A DNA stretch of 64,000 bases from Nepenthes gracilis (GCA_033239525.1 BSYO01000014.1:12074021-12138020); one strand, 5' to 3'; counted from the stretch's first letter, positions 12,131 to 24,924 are shown. Notes: generated by a model not told the origin, from the sequence alone. A program made the numbers and translations.

Positions 12131-15122
12131 TTATAAAAATTTCGTCCTCAAAATTTGACGAATCTCGAAATCCCCGTGTCAGAGTAAATCTCCCAAGCAT
12201 TCCCAATCACCTCCTCGGTTAAACAATTATCCCAGAATACTTCCAGTATTGAATTGTTCTGATCCTTGTTACTCGTTTCATTCTATCGAAACCTCCTTAT
12301 GGGGGTAAACTTTAAATTTTCCAAGATAATTCATCACAGTCACTTATTTACTTCCACATTTACGATACCTGGGAAAAACTTCACACTAATCTACCATGTT
12401 TGAGGGCATCTTAAATTTATTAATTCCTTGCGACTTAGCTCAAGTACTCAATCGGCTGAAAATTCTAATTTTAATTTATGCTGAGTCTCAATAATGAGCA
12501 TTCCCCTCGAACCTTAAATTCCTATAATTGGTGGTAACCTTCTAAATTCTTCTAGCGTTTTCAAATCACCTCATTGATTAAACGGTTATCTCGAAGAATC
12601 TTGAGCATAGAATTATCCCGATTCTTATTACCCAACGCATTCTGTCAGAATCTAATTCTACTAAATTTGAAGACACACCAAATTCATTAACTACTTTTCC
12701 GACTTAACTCGAAATCTCAATACGGCAATAAGTTCTTGCTTGATCCTACCGTAAGCCTAGAAGGGAAATATTCCTTCTGAGCCTCAGATTGAACTTCATT
12801 GTATGTGGGTTTGCCACATTTCTGCTGCGGTACTCTAATTATTTATCTAACTACGAATCGTCTGGCTGTAATTTGCCGCTATATCAAATTTAACTTAACT
12901 CCCAAAACTCTCCCTGATCAAGTTTTCAATTAAGATTTTGGCACAACTTCAAATCGCAAACTACCTCAAGATCGAAATACCTTATATCCTTAAATTACAA
13001 ACAGATTAGAAACTATAATTATAATTATTACCCGAAGATTTATTACAACTTTAGGTTATTACCCGAAATCTCAAAACCCAAATACTTAGAAACCTCATAA
13101 TCTTGTTGGCATACCGATGGGCTACCTAATTTAATCTGAACGCGTTCTCCATAATTATAATATAAGCGAATCGTCCTGAAACAAAACCATAAGGATTTCT
13201 CGTTTCAAAATTTCATGGCTCTAATACTTTGAATATGTTTCTATCTCCCAATTTAAGAAAAAGACCCTCCTTGTTGTCCAAGAATTTGAACGTATTTGCA
13301 ATTTTTCCTTTCATATATCCTACAAAACACCGAAAGCACACTGAGTCAAAAAAACTCTTAACGTCAATTATCAGAATTAAGGCTAAATTTCTTAAAGACG
13401 CTAAGGTTTTTTCCCAACAATCCTTAAATGGGTCTATTCATTTGCAATATCGTAAGATTGTTTCTTTATTTATAATACAACTATTATAACCCTTGAAATT
13501 ATCCAATATTAGCTACCTTCAAGGTAACATCCCTAAGTTCCCAAAGTGGAGATTCCAACTATTAATTTTCGACGTACTGGCGGAGTAATTCTAACTATGA
13601 ACCTTTCTCCCACTTATATGGGAATAGTCACCTATCACAACACTAGAATAGAAAATTTCTAACCTCCTTAAAAATATTACATGCTATATTAACTTACTAG
13701 ATCCATCAATGGTCATCCCAAATAACATGGAAATCAGTTGACCCTTTTTAGTCCTCGAAATTACCTTTTGTATCTCATCATAACGATTACAAATCTTTTT
13801 CGAGCTAAACAACTCATGGACACTACAATCCTTGATGGATGCTTGCCAGATTGCTTATTAGATTCAGTTAATCCTAAGAAAACCATACCCCTTCTCAACA
13901 TCAATCAGCGTTTTCTATTTAGTCACCGCTTAAAGTCCTACGGATTCAAAATCGTACTATCAAAGATATCATATGCTCAACGGGACATTTGCTTAGACTA
14001 AACTTACGTTCCTCTTTCGATGAGGTCTTCGGTTAACAACTACTCTCAATCCTTGACACAATTTCCAATGGAGTATATATTTCCTACATTCCCTTGGACC
14101 CAAATATGGCGGAAAGATCCATCCCATAAAATTCATGGACACCCACAAAAATTTAAAACCCATATAGTACTTTTAAACTTTGTAGCAACCATACCTTTAT
14201 CCAAATACTGCCGCGGCAAAATTTTTTTTATTTTTTAATCATCCATAATCGACATGTTATTGATACGGGTCGATCTTAAAAATCACCTATTCATTTATTG
14301 TGCCCACTTATCGATTGATTAATCCTTTGAGTAACCAATTACTTAACCAACCAACACAATCTCATCAGTTTATCTTACTTCCTAGAGGTTTTTAAGGTAT
14401 CCACAACAGTACCTAACTAATGCTCCTTTAATTCCATACAAAATCCTCAGAGGCTAATATCGATTTCAACCGACTCCAATTCGTCAATTAAAACAAGTCG
14501 GCTTGATCTTTTCTTTTGAATATATATATATATCCTTAAAACGTTTCATAGTTAAATTTCTTAACGTCCACCAACTGGCTCAAATGGGTGGTCTCGTTAC
14601 TAATCGGATTTAACACCTATTCTCAGTTCAATTAGCTTTGCCCCTTATTCAGAATTCACAACTTAATTGAAAGGTATAATATCCTATCAATACCTTTCAC
14701 ATAAACATCTATGAACACCTTTCTTAATTCCGATGGATTCGCATTACCCAAAAATTCATGCACTTGATCACTACGAATTAATCCTAAATCGGTATCTTTA
14801 AATTCACTTTCCCGCAATCGACTCCAAGTTACATAGACCTCAAGCCATCAATTCCATTTATCAGCCATACTGACAAGATTGATCCACCGTCCCTTTTAGG
14901 ACCTCAACCTAGAATGATCAAGCCTAAACTTTGAACCAAAACTGATTACCCAAAACCTCGAATCAATACCAACTAGCTCAAACAATAAATCGACACTAAT
15001 CAATTTAGGACGTCAAGGTGTCTCCTCGCGGCTCTCTCGACCTAGTTCTACAGAAATTCAGTATAGAGATTCAAACTTATGCTTCTGCTTTTCAACCAAT
15101 CAATTCTTAAGGCATCTCAATT
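12131..15122 (-). other. Internal region of the nested element, nearly non-coding
   Basis: Three kilobases, AT-rich, full of stops in all frames. Next to the PPT the minus strand reads LEVFWDNCLTEEVIGNAWE (about 12170-12250), which resembles the end of a chromodomain (..W.N....EATWE). A second, diverged copy (LKILRDNRLINEVI) is near 12560-12620, with the flanking sequence also repeated about 360 bases apart. The rest (12700-15122) yields no family I can recognise. The plus-strand open stretches at 13229-14238 appear to be chance ORFs. Confidence 0.55.
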
Positions 15123-15133
15123 CTCTGATACCA
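15123..15133 (-). other. Primer-binding site, initiator-Met tRNA type
   Basis: On the minus strand TGGTATCAGAG starts two bases after the 5' LTR end. This is the standard plant iMet-tRNA PBS used by chromoviruses and many copia elements. It fixes the orientation of the element as minus. Confidence 0.9.
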
Positions 15134-15135
15134 AA

Positions 15136-17747
15136 TGTGACGGAACGGATTTTTTTCTTCAAAAACTTCCGTCAAGACAAGAACAGGGCTAACTTACAGG
15201 GTAAGACTTCTGCAGAAATTTCGGCAGAGTCACCTTTGTAACTGAATGAAATTCAAAAAGTTTACCCTGTATGATCAACTATTACAAGTACACAACTAAT
15301 AATTATCCACAATTCTTCCTACAACATTCACACACAGGATCACATGTGCCATCCATGACATAAATCTATAAAAATGTTAGCTACACTAACAGTTTAATAA
15401 CGAGATGCCGTCTAGGACCTATACAGTATATCCAAAAATTTAGAGCGGAAGCTAAACTATTAACCTGCAGAAGCATAGTTTTCTTTTACCATCACATACA
15501 TCGTATGCATTCTATACAAAACCCACATGTGCATGAAAATCCATAAATACAATATCAGTATACAAAATCACATGATCAGCTAAGTCTTTACATCAATGGC
15601 TCTCCCAAAATAGCTCCACGTGCTTCAGGTTCTCAAAAGTCTTCAGAAATTTCTTTCGCTCACTCTTTGTCGTCGGGCACTAACTCTACTGTCTCATCTG
15701 GGGGGAAAAAATAATAAAACAGTGAGTCGGGGCCCGGTAAGGTACATGCATATGAGCGGTAAAATTATGATGAAGAACGGTCATATAACTGTGCAGAAAC
15801 AGAACAGTCATATAAAACATAATCTAGAAAACAAAGAAGGCATACTTTGACGATATTAAACCTCATAATTAGAAATCAATAATCGGTAAACTGTAAACGA
15901 TAAACTGTAAAAGTTAAACTGTGAACTGTAAACCATAATTGGTACACTGTAAACTGTAAACGGTAACTGTAAACGGTACACTATAAACTGTAAACGGTAA
16001 ACTGTAATCGGTAAACTATAAACGGTAAACTATAAACTGTAAACCATAATCGGTACATTGTAAACTATAAACAGTAACTGTAAACGGTACACTGTAAACT
16101 GTAAACGGTAAACTGTAATCGATAAACTATAAACGGTAACTATAATCGGTACACTGTAAACTGTAATCGGTAACATATCATAACAGTAACAAACCCTGTC
16201 AGTATACCCTACTAGCTGAGGGGGCGAATAATTATGAATAGATTGTGTTCACTCCATACAATCCAAAGCCTGTCACTGTTACATGTATTCCCATTCCGAG
16301 GGATCTCTGTACTGTATATCACCCGAAGGTAGGCCTGTAACTGTGGTTTTTCCTGATTTTAACGCCCGAGGAAGGGCGGACCATAAATAACTCCATGGAC
16401 AAAGTTATCCTCGATTACCACTGTAAAGTCCTAAGGCATGCCGAAGAACCTATCCGGATTATAGTCAGTCCCGGGTCTTAAATAACAGTAACAAAAATAA
16501 CCTCTTTATTGAAAACCTTCTTTCATAATCATAGTTTCACCATTTACTTTCAGTTAACTTTAGAACGTACATGAAAATTTTTATCGGTACAAGTCCGTGT
16601 AAATTTTTAAAAACAAATTATACCGGGAGCTTCATTTCAATATCGACCAACTTTTATATAACTGGAGCTATGGTTAAAAATCATTAAAACCCCTTCATTT
16701 TCGTATTTAGTGTTTCGCCAAAACTTTCGGACTCAAATCGATCTCAAACATGTGCTTATTCATGAAATTAATGCCATAAATCAATACACATACATTAAAA
16801 CATGCAATTTAACCAAAAGTTTCCAATATTTTTGAGTTAGGGTCTCACATATACTTTCGGAACCAAATCGAATACTATTTACATGCATGTACATAAAATC
16901 GAAGCCAAAACTTGCAATAAACATGGGTAAACACAAAATCTAACCGAACAATCGAAGGAAACATGCTTCATTTACTTTAAACATGCATCAATATCTTTTT
17001 AGAGCATCTTTATCAACTTTAAAGCAAGAGGAAACAATAAAAACAAAAAACAACGTCCGAAGTATACTTGCCTTAGCCCGATCTACCGTTATTTTTACCG
17101 AGAGTGGATTGGGACAAGTGATTTCCTCTTCTCCTCTTCTCTTCTTCCCCTTCTTCCTCTCCTTCGTGCATGGCCTGCTCTCTCTCTCTCTCCCTTTTCC
17201 CTTTTCCCCTTCAATTTATAACAAAAACGAAGTCAGCATGCGGACAAAAGTCGGGGCCGCGCTCGAGCGCGTCTCGAGCGCGCGGCGAGCTGGCTGCATT
17301 CTGCTAAACGCACTCGAGCGCCCAGCGGGTGTGCGGCGTGTGCAGCTCTACTGTCCAAGCCGGCTCGAGCGCACGGCGAGCGCAACCAAATCTGGATTCT
17401 GTGCTCTCGTGAGCTCGAGCCCACGGAGGGCGCAGGTCAGGCCCGCAGCAAGCCTACTTCGCATTTTTGCCGTTCGGGACCTATTTTGACTAATCTAACC
17501 CAATTTTTTCACATCCTTGGACCTTATTTTTTATTGTATAACCTTAATAAGTCATGATTATCACAATTTAAAACCCAAAATCTTGTCAACGAATCAACAT
17601 TTCACCACTTACGATTTCGATTCCCGATTTATTAATTCCAGTTCTTTGAGCTTTTCAATCCATTCATCTCGTACCTTTTGAACACAATTTACCTATTTTA
17701 ACTTATTTACCTTCCAATTATCATATTTCGAAACTCGGGTCATCACA
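15136..17747 (-). repeat. 5' LTR of the nested element (right copy)
   Basis: 2612 bases, partner of 9518-12119. The edges are the TGTGACGG end next to the PBS and CATCACA at 17741-17747 followed by the AGAAT duplication. It includes the minisatellite at 15880-16195 and the GC-rich GCTCGAGCGC-motif block near 17260-17440. Confidence 0.85.
15880..16195. repeat. Minisatellite in the right LTR
   Basis: Array of ACTGTAAACGGTAA-type units, partner of 10250-10560. It contains several higher-order repeats of about 60-130 bases (compare 15940-16050 with 16050-16150) that the left LTR lacks. Confidence 0.8.
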
Positions 17748-17752
17748 AGAAT

Positions 17753-18069
17753 GATCCGTGTGATGGAGTGTGAGGGTCCCCCTATTTATAATCGAGATAA
17801 AGATCAACGGGCCATCAATGCAAGGGTCCTCGCTTGTAGCACCGTCAATAAAGGATCAGTGTTAGACCTCAAGGAAGCCTAGAAATCTTTCCAAATAAAG
17901 CTCAATGCTGACAACACCCTGCGTGGAATGTAGTGAAATACGCCGATTGGGAAAACCTTAAAAGAAAATGTCTTAGGAAAGAGCATGCAAGCTAGCCCAT
18001 GCAAGAAATGTCCCATCATTATACATACCGGGAACTGACAAAGCATAGTCTCCCGGCATGGATGGCCAG
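17753..18069. other. Tat-A 3' region between the nested element and the LTR
   Basis: Continues Tat-A after the nested insertion. It has no frame that I can assign. A clear polypurine tract before the LTR at 18070 is not visible, probably through mutation. Confidence 0.5.
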
Positions 18070-19250
18070 TGATGAGTCCAATAGTACAATGAGCTGATCC
18101 AATCTCGGGCCTAACAGTCATCGCACAAAGAAGAGCGAGGGCCCAGCGAGCAACAACCAAGGCCCCAGGAGGGAGACCTATCCAACCCAACCCAGTCGAG
18201 ACCTAATAACAACTACAACAACTGAGTTAAGGCCTAAAGGATGATGGGCGAAGGGGACAAGCATCACACGGCCTAGCTGGCAACGCAGACAAGCAATCTA
18301 ATCAAGAAACCTCTTGGCCAGGTAGCCGACAGTGCGGACAAAACATGCACATGCAATAGATAGAGCACGCGTATATAGGGGCCACATGCAGCTATCGTTG
18401 CAACAATCTGACGAATACGTTGAGGGGACCACTCACAGCCACATTATCATCACAAAGTGACAACTAACACAGCGGCCACAATCGCCGCTGGGATAGGTCT
18501 GCTAATCCTAGCTAAACACCTGTCACAGGTTTAGCGCTAAAGCCTTCTCTATAAAGTATTACAAATATTCCTCACTATAGCAAGAGACGGGTGATAGGGG
18601 AGAACTCTCGAGCACACAAAGGATCAATCAATCCCCAATTGAAGCAACCCTCGAGCGAGATACAATTGTTGAGGAAAAACCAAACTCTCTTTCCCTCTAA
18701 CAACTCTTTCTTTCCATCCCTAAAGCTGCTCGTCATCAAGAGCATTCCTAGTGAGTCACTCTAATCGAGTGCCTTCCTTCCTTTCTAAGTCTCTCACCGT
18801 CGAGTGCCCCTAGTGAGTCACTCACCGAGTGCAACCTTAGCGAGTTACTCCAGTCAAGTGCCTTCCTTTCTAAACCGCTCTACGTCGAGTACCTCCTAGT
18901 GAGTTACTCACCGAGTACAGCACATTGGAGCCCCATCCTCCATCTCTCTAAGCCACTCCTTGGTAAGCCCATATAGGTGCCCAGTTTTCCTCTTACATTC
19001 CCGCATATGTGCAACTCTACATTCTTATATCATCTCATCTTTCTTTTTCCTGAAAAAGATTTATGATTTGAGTGTTGGAGGATAAATTGGGAAGTGGGTC
19101 CTGTCAATCATCTAACATCTTATTCGTAATTTATGGTGTGCAGGTTTCAGGTTAACATAGTCGAAGATCATACCCGCTCCAATTCAACCCGCAGTGGAAG
19201 AATAAGTGGCTTTTTAATTCATACCACAATTCAGATTTTAGAACGCATCA
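18070..19250 (+). repeat. Right (3') LTR of Tat-A
   Basis: Partner of 2556-3790; begins TGATGAGTCC and ends AACGCATCA at 19250. It carries the CTATAAAGTATTACAAATA block and the GAGTCACTC / CCGAGTG short-repeat zone (18745-18970). Noticeably diverged from the left LTR by eye. Confidence 0.75.
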
Positions 19251-19552
19251 ATTACCATGACTTGTAAATTGCCATTTTTTAAACATTTTATATACTTGTT
19301 TGAAGGCCATGTGACGATGATATATTCCATTTGAGTAAAGTATGGAAAAAGATATTTTAGATATTTTAAAAATATATTGGATAATATAACGTATTATATA
19401 TCAATTGATATTAACTGATCTATATAAAATCGATTAATGGATAGATGTAATGTCAACTAAAATATACTAATGATACCTAAAAGGTAATTATCAGTTGCAT
19501 AAAAATGAAGTTATAAAAAAGTGTATGTTAAACCTTTATCGTTTGTTTTATC

Positions 19553-19911
19553 TGTACCAAAATATATGATGGTGATCAATAGTGTCAAGCATAAATGTTG
19601 CCAAGAAAACGGCAACTTCAATTTTCCAAGGGAACTTCACGGTGGTGAGAGGCATGCACAGGCCTCCAAGGCGATGGCCGATGAGAACCAATTTCTCCTC
19701 GGATGGAAGTGACTCCATCAACTGCAACAATGGTTCTATGGAGTCACGGAGGCTTTGAAGCACATAAATTGCCTTCAAGTCAATGATGAAAGCTGCCAAG
19801 TCGACGGCTGTCATATGGTGGCCCGCACTCTCTGTCAAGGGTTCCACTTTGTACCAACACCAAGCTCCATGGCATGCTCCGTGCCAAAACAAGATGCTTT
19901 TGTTGCTTTCT
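19553..19911 (-). pseudogene. Methylesterase exon 1 pseudogene
   Basis: The minus strand encodes a diverged copy of exon 1 of the intact gene at 41902-42273: HGACHGAWCW against HGACLGAWCW, AVDLAA, LQSLRDSIEPLLQLMESLP, and the MLDTIDHH end against MPDTVHQP. The nucleophile motif GHSIGG has become GHRLGG, so the catalytic Ser is Arg. A frame change occurs near the start, between the QQKH segment (about 19900) and HGAC. The splice donor after the last exon 1 codon is lost (ATAAA in place of GTAAG). Exons 2 and 3 should lie to the left, but only about 300 bases of unrelated sequence separate it from the Tat-A LTR. Dead relic of a former tandem paralogue. Confidence 0.85.
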
Positions 19912-20340
19912 CATTCTTATTATGGTTGTTTTGATTGTTGGTTGTCAAATTCAAGTGGACATAATAATTAGATAGAAATTATTACGGTCGAAGTTTATTA
20001 TTAATTATGACTTAAACAAAACACAATATTTTTAAATTAAATTATGTTTAAAATTAAAGTTTGTTATTGATTATTGATCATAACCCGATTGACGTTTGCC
20101 AAGGAGCTACCCAGAACAAGATGCTTTTGTTGCTTTCTCATTCTTATTATGGTTGTTTTGATTGTTGGTTGTCAAATTCAAGTGGACATAAAAATTAGAT
20201 AGAAATTATTACGGTTGAAGTTTATTATTAATTATGACTTAAACAAAACACAATATTTTTAAATTAGATTATGTTTAAAATTAAAGTTTGTTATTGATTA
20301 TTGATCATGACTTAATTGACGCTTGCCCAAGAGCTAGCCA
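19888..20340. repeat. Two direct copies of a 227-base unit
   Basis: 19888-20114 and 20115-about 20340 are nearly identical, offset 227, both starting AACAAGATGCTTTTGTTGCT. The unit begins inside the 5' end of the methylesterase pseudogene exon and covers its upstream region, so the upstream region was duplicated after the gene copy formed. Confidence 0.85.
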
Positions 20341-21799
20341 AGGCCCCAAGGCCCAACCCAGGGGCAGCTTAGATCCAAACCCGAATCCAGCCAAGAGCAA
20401 CCCTACGCAATTATGCTTCACTCTAATTGAGCTTCATGAGTGGATAACATCACCCAAGGTTCACCGTTCATCACATAGTTACCAACGACCAACACATTAA
20501 ACAACTGTTCAAATAAAAATAACATCCAAAATGAGAAATACCGTCTCATAGGCTAGGGGTTAGTGTTAGGTCGCAAAAAAATGGACTCAACTTGGATGGA
20601 AAAAAATAAAAAACTCGTATAAAAAAAAAGTTGAGAATCTAAATGGGTGAACAGATACATAAAGGTGGGACCAAATGTTTAGCTAATGAGCTAGAGTCCA
20701 AGCATGGTCCACAAGCTCAGAATGACAAGGCCAACTAGGAGTTGACAGATAAGTTGCCACACCAATTATAGGGCTCTGCAAAGACTAGCCAATCAAAAGG
20801 CTCCGCTTAAACTAGCCAATCAAAACGTTTCATATATATTGTCCGCCTAATAATAGGAGGATACTTTATTATTAAGATTAATTTACTGCTCCATTATTAA
20901 GATTTTTCACTGCACATTTAAGATTTCTTTGATCCCCTGCTCTATATAAGGAGGAACTAAGAGGGGAGGGAGAGGAAGAGGAAGCCTAACGTTATAATGT
21001 ATGGATCCTAATTTTATTACTTAATGATAATTAATTAAAATAAACTGATAAAAATATTAAGATTTATTGAGATTTTAGGTCAAATTAAGTTTTTAATTAG
21101 AATGAGTCAGACTAAATAATGTCTGAATGGTACCTGATCCATGCATATGTATTTTAAACTATAAGATTGCATCTAGAAATGTCTCTGAGACATTTGTGCG
21201 TATTTTAGCCAGATTAGTTGCATCAAATATGTGTTTAATCGATACACGTGTATCTTTAGGATAAAATGTTGAAACTTAATGCGCATCTGATGAATTCTCG
21301 CGTGCCATACGAGTTATGCTTTGGTGTCAATACGCATCTAATTGACGCACATGCACCAATTTTTTATATAAACTCTCATTAGTCAATTTTTATTCATTTT
21401 TATATGATTATAGAGAGAAAAGAAAAAAAGAGAAGATAGAATGAGAGAAAAGGAGAGAAAGAGAGATAAAGAAGAGGAAAAATAAAGTAAAATTTAAGAA
21501 ATTTTTATTAGATTTAAGTATAATGTAAGTGCATTTAAATCTTTTTTTTTGTCGGTCTTTTCTTATCTTTTTGAATATTTATTATTTTAAATACTGATAC
21601 ATGTATTATTTTCGTTTATAAATATTAATGTATTCAATGCAAGTATTTTCATTCCTATTTTATACAAGTTTTATAAATATATTTTTTAAATTCATCCAAA
21701 TTATATTTAAATAATAAATTTCTATAGTATTATACTTGTATGACTTAAATATATAAGTATGTATTTCTGTATATCTTGGATTATCATAAAATTATTTAT
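20341..21799. other. Intergenic, AT-rich
   Basis: No supported gene. A TGTTAGG motif near 20563, a CTATATAAGG box at 20941 and purine-rich 21410-21490 could belong to a larger LTR ending in the repeat at 21800-23040, but this is only a possibility. Confidence 0.4.
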
Positions 21800-23040
21800 G
21801 CATACTTTATACTTTAAAAAATTGATAAAATTATGCTAAGTATACTAAATTCTTACAATTTTTAAATTACAACTTCTACATGTCTTTAACATGTATCCTG
21901 AAATTTCTACATGCTATGATTTTAAAGCATGTTGCATATTTCAAAAAAATATGAAAGGAAAACTTTATATAAATTTGTTAGTAAGTATATTTTTTGGTAT
22001 AATAAAATCTAATAATATGTTTGTATTTCAGTAAAATTTTTAACTTGATTATATATGAACTATTATAAAAAATTGACGAAATATATGTGAATATATCATA
22101 ATATAATATTAATAAATCTAAGGTTGCACCTATTATCCGCGAGGCAAAAAAGCAATATTTAACTCCATCTATAAGGTTATACGTAGATGATTCATATACG
22201 GGTTTTGAATAGTGTCGTTTGACTTTTTGTTATGTAAAAATAATAATAACTCTAGTTTTGATATTTAACATTTATTGGTGAGCTCATTATTGATCATTGG
22301 TCCCTTACAATTTTGTATCACTTGAGCAAATTTTTAAATAATTATACAGTTTGGTTTGATCATCAATTCTGGATGCGCGATAAATTTACAAAGTAATATT
22401 ATAGGTTTTCCACATCCTTTGATATATTTATATTTATAGTTATAGCTATATATTCTCGTATTAAAATTATATATACCATATTAAGTAATTTGTGCACTCT
22501 TACTTTATTTCACTAACCTTTTGAATTAAAGAGCTTGACACTTATTTACAATTAGTCGGATCAAATGATAGTTGATTAGGATTAAACTTATGATTTTGGG
22601 TCAGTTGTGTATTAACATTTAGAAAAGAACAATAGTTTATATTATCAGTTTGGTTCATTTAGATCTTGTCGTATTCAAATAGTGGTGACATATGACGTCA
22701 ATGTCTAAGTTTCGATATTCTGTTTCTTTTTAGTAGTTGGTTACATAATGATTCTCACTTGTTCAAATTTTAGTATAGATATATTTTTTTATATATATTT
22801 TGAGGTCATGTATTATTGGTGTTTGAAGTCACTTTCGGGTGTGTTATTTTTTATCTTGTGGTTTAATTTATTAATTTATCTCGAATTGTTTGTCGATATT
22901 TGATTTTCATATTCACACCCCAATATTGTTTTAAATTTTAATAAGTGGAATAATAATTAAATTTTGAATAATAAATGATAAAAATATGAATTATGCTAAT
23001 TAAGAATTAAGAAAATTAGATAATGAAATCGAAGACACGA
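21800..23040. repeat. AT-rich dispersed repeat, copy 2
   Basis: Diverged, co-linear partner of 120-1325 (anchors TATTATCCGCG, TCTATAAGGTTATA, TTGAATAGT, CTAACCTTTTGAA). No gene content. Identity uncertain; an old LTR is the best guess. Confidence 0.5.
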
Positions 23041-24924
23041 TAGATCAGGGCCTAGAAAGGAGCCAGAGAAGTAGAGAAAGAGAGACGACTAGTGTAGGGA
23101 CTTGCCACTAGCCGTTAACACCTACGCCGCTGCCAGGGTGGCCATTACCACCAGCTACCGGCCACAACTATGCCAAGGCCAACATCCCCACGCCAGCTCC
23201 AAAGCCTGTTGCTGCTACCACTGTCTATTTGCCACTAGACAGCTGCCGGCTGTGCTCTCACCCAAGTTAACTGCTGCCCACGCTCGTGTAATATCCAATA
23301 TTTCAATTTATGTTACGATGTCATGATTATTTTATATTGGGTTCATATAAAAAATAATTATATAATAAAAATTAAAAAAAAATAAATTTTAAAAAAATTA
23401 GAGTCAGTATCAAATAGTCACTTATCTCACGCTCGTGTATACTTTTAACAGAAACTTCATACTTGATTGCATCCCTAAGGGATGCTAGTATGCAGTTTAT
23501 GCGGACTGTGTCATGCCTGAGATATGATTGATGTAGCGCTCAGACGTGCATTTAGATAAATGTGGCGTCTGATACTCATCTGTATAACATTTGTGTATCG
23601 ATTTGGAGATTTAAGGCTCTCATGCTAGAAAAATTAACTATTTTTATCAAAGTTAAATTAGAGTTTTTGCTACTTTTTTTAAAAATATATGGCATGCAAA
23701 ATATAATAGTGTTTGAATTATTGACATGTAAAAACTTATACTTAAAAAATTTATTACATGTAAAACCTTTTATGCTAATATTTTAGGAATTTAACATGAT
23801 TTATATAATTTTATTAATTTTTTATAAATATAAAATTTGCAAGAATAAATATATGAAAATTGATAACACGTAGAAATATATATGTGAAATTTAATAATAT
23901 ATAAGAATATTTATATAAAGATTTCAATACTTCAACATAATTTATATAAATTTAATATATAAACTTTATAATATTTCACAAAATAAGAATAGATTAATAT
24001 GCATGCTAAGTATAATCAATTTGAATACAAAAATAGTATATATGTGAGTATTAAAAGAAGAAATGATCAAGGATTTCATAAAAAGGACTATAACCAAAAA
24101 AAAAAAAAAAAAGATACACTTATCTTTACCTAAGATTTACCAAAACTAGTTTGATTTCTACTTAAATTCAAATTCTCATTCCTTTTCTTCCTTCTTCTAT
24201 TCTTTTTCTTTCTTTTTCCTTAAAAACTCATCATAAATGAGTTAAAATTGGTTCGATGGCTTATTTATAAAAGATTGACATACGTATATTGATTAGGTGT
24301 AGCTCAGATATAGGGGCTAATTTCATACTTTGCACAAGCCCCTAATAAGTATATATCAAGTACCAATATTTTCTGTTCAAACACGCACAAGTGGTAACTG
24401 GCTAGGAGATTCACTATAAGAATATTGGCATCTTTTCGGGTACCTGTTGTCATCTAATGTCCAAGTCCGAAACCTGAATAGGTTTAAATGGACAAAAAAA
24501 GTAGGGATAATAAAACCCTCCAATTTTTCAATGGATTACACCACCTAACTAAGTTTCAACCTCCAAACTCAACATATCAAATCTAATAAATTCTATTTCT
24601 CTATAATCTAACTATATTAATATTTTGTATTTATTTTAGCTATTATTTAAAAATATTTATTAATTTGAATGCTGAACGAGTCTTTAAGAGAATATTCTTA
24701 AGGTCCTTTTCAACCCATTTTGTTTGTGGTATGTAAAAAATGAGTTTAAAGTTTTTTTTTTTTATCATACTTAGATATTGAAAAAAAGTTTGGATCGAAT
24801 TGATTTTTTTAGATATGAATGTAGATTAGATTTTGATATTCTAGATTTTGTTTGTGCACTTGGCGCACAAAGCATGCATTGAGTGTACATCACGCAATGA
24901 GTAAATTTGACGAATTTTCCTCGA
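23041..24924. other. Intergenic
   Basis: 23091-23290 is GC-richer, with a 74-codon open stretch that matches no family I know. 23340-24924 is AT-rich, with an A-run at 24096-24112 and no recognisable gene. Confidence 0.5.

Larger units (their letters stand above)
9518..17747 (-). mobile_element. Nested chromovirus-like (Tekay/Del-type) LTR element with little coding content
   Basis: Two long LTRs (9518-12119 and 15136-17747) flank only 3.0 kb. The same 5 bases, AGAAT, lie at 9513-9517 and 17748-17752, a perfect target duplication. Read on the minus strand the LTR starts TGTGATGACCCGAG and ends CATCACA/CGTCACA. The 5' LTR is the right one: a TGGTATCAGAG initiator-Met-tRNA PBS lies at 15123-15133, and a GTGGGGGAGAA polypurine tract at 12120-12130. 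The sequence before the PPT (GAGGACGAAATTTTTATAAG) is typical of Del/Tekay chromoviruses. No gag, protease, RT or integrase is recognisable, so it resembles a large non-autonomous derivative (LARD). The first ~205 bases of the LTRs differ at 13 sites plus one indel by eye. Confidence 0.85.
2556..19250 (+). mobile_element. Tat-A: degenerate Ty3/gypsy Tat-lineage LTR retrotransposon split by a nested element
   Basis: Two related LTRs (2556-3790 and 18070-19250) bracket a PBS-like site, a plus-strand gag remnant, the last part of integrase, and a region with antisense-gene exons. Protease, reverse transcriptase, RNase H and the integrase core are missing: gag runs into the integrase C-terminal region within a few hundred bases, so this is an internal deletion derivative. 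A second element (9518-17747) is inserted near its 3' end. Flanks read GTTAC on the left (if the LTR begins at 2554) and ATTAC on the right, sharing only TTAC, so the target duplication is eroded or uncertain. The LTRs differ at many positions and stops are frequent: an old, dead copy. Confidence 0.8.

Noticed and set aside
13229..14238. Plus-strand genes in the nested element interior
   Set aside because: AT-rich chance frames opposite to the element's strand; no motif and no coding composition.
23102..23326. 74-codon GC-richer frame
   Set aside because: Ala/His/Cys-rich, no homology that I recognise, and no supporting signals.
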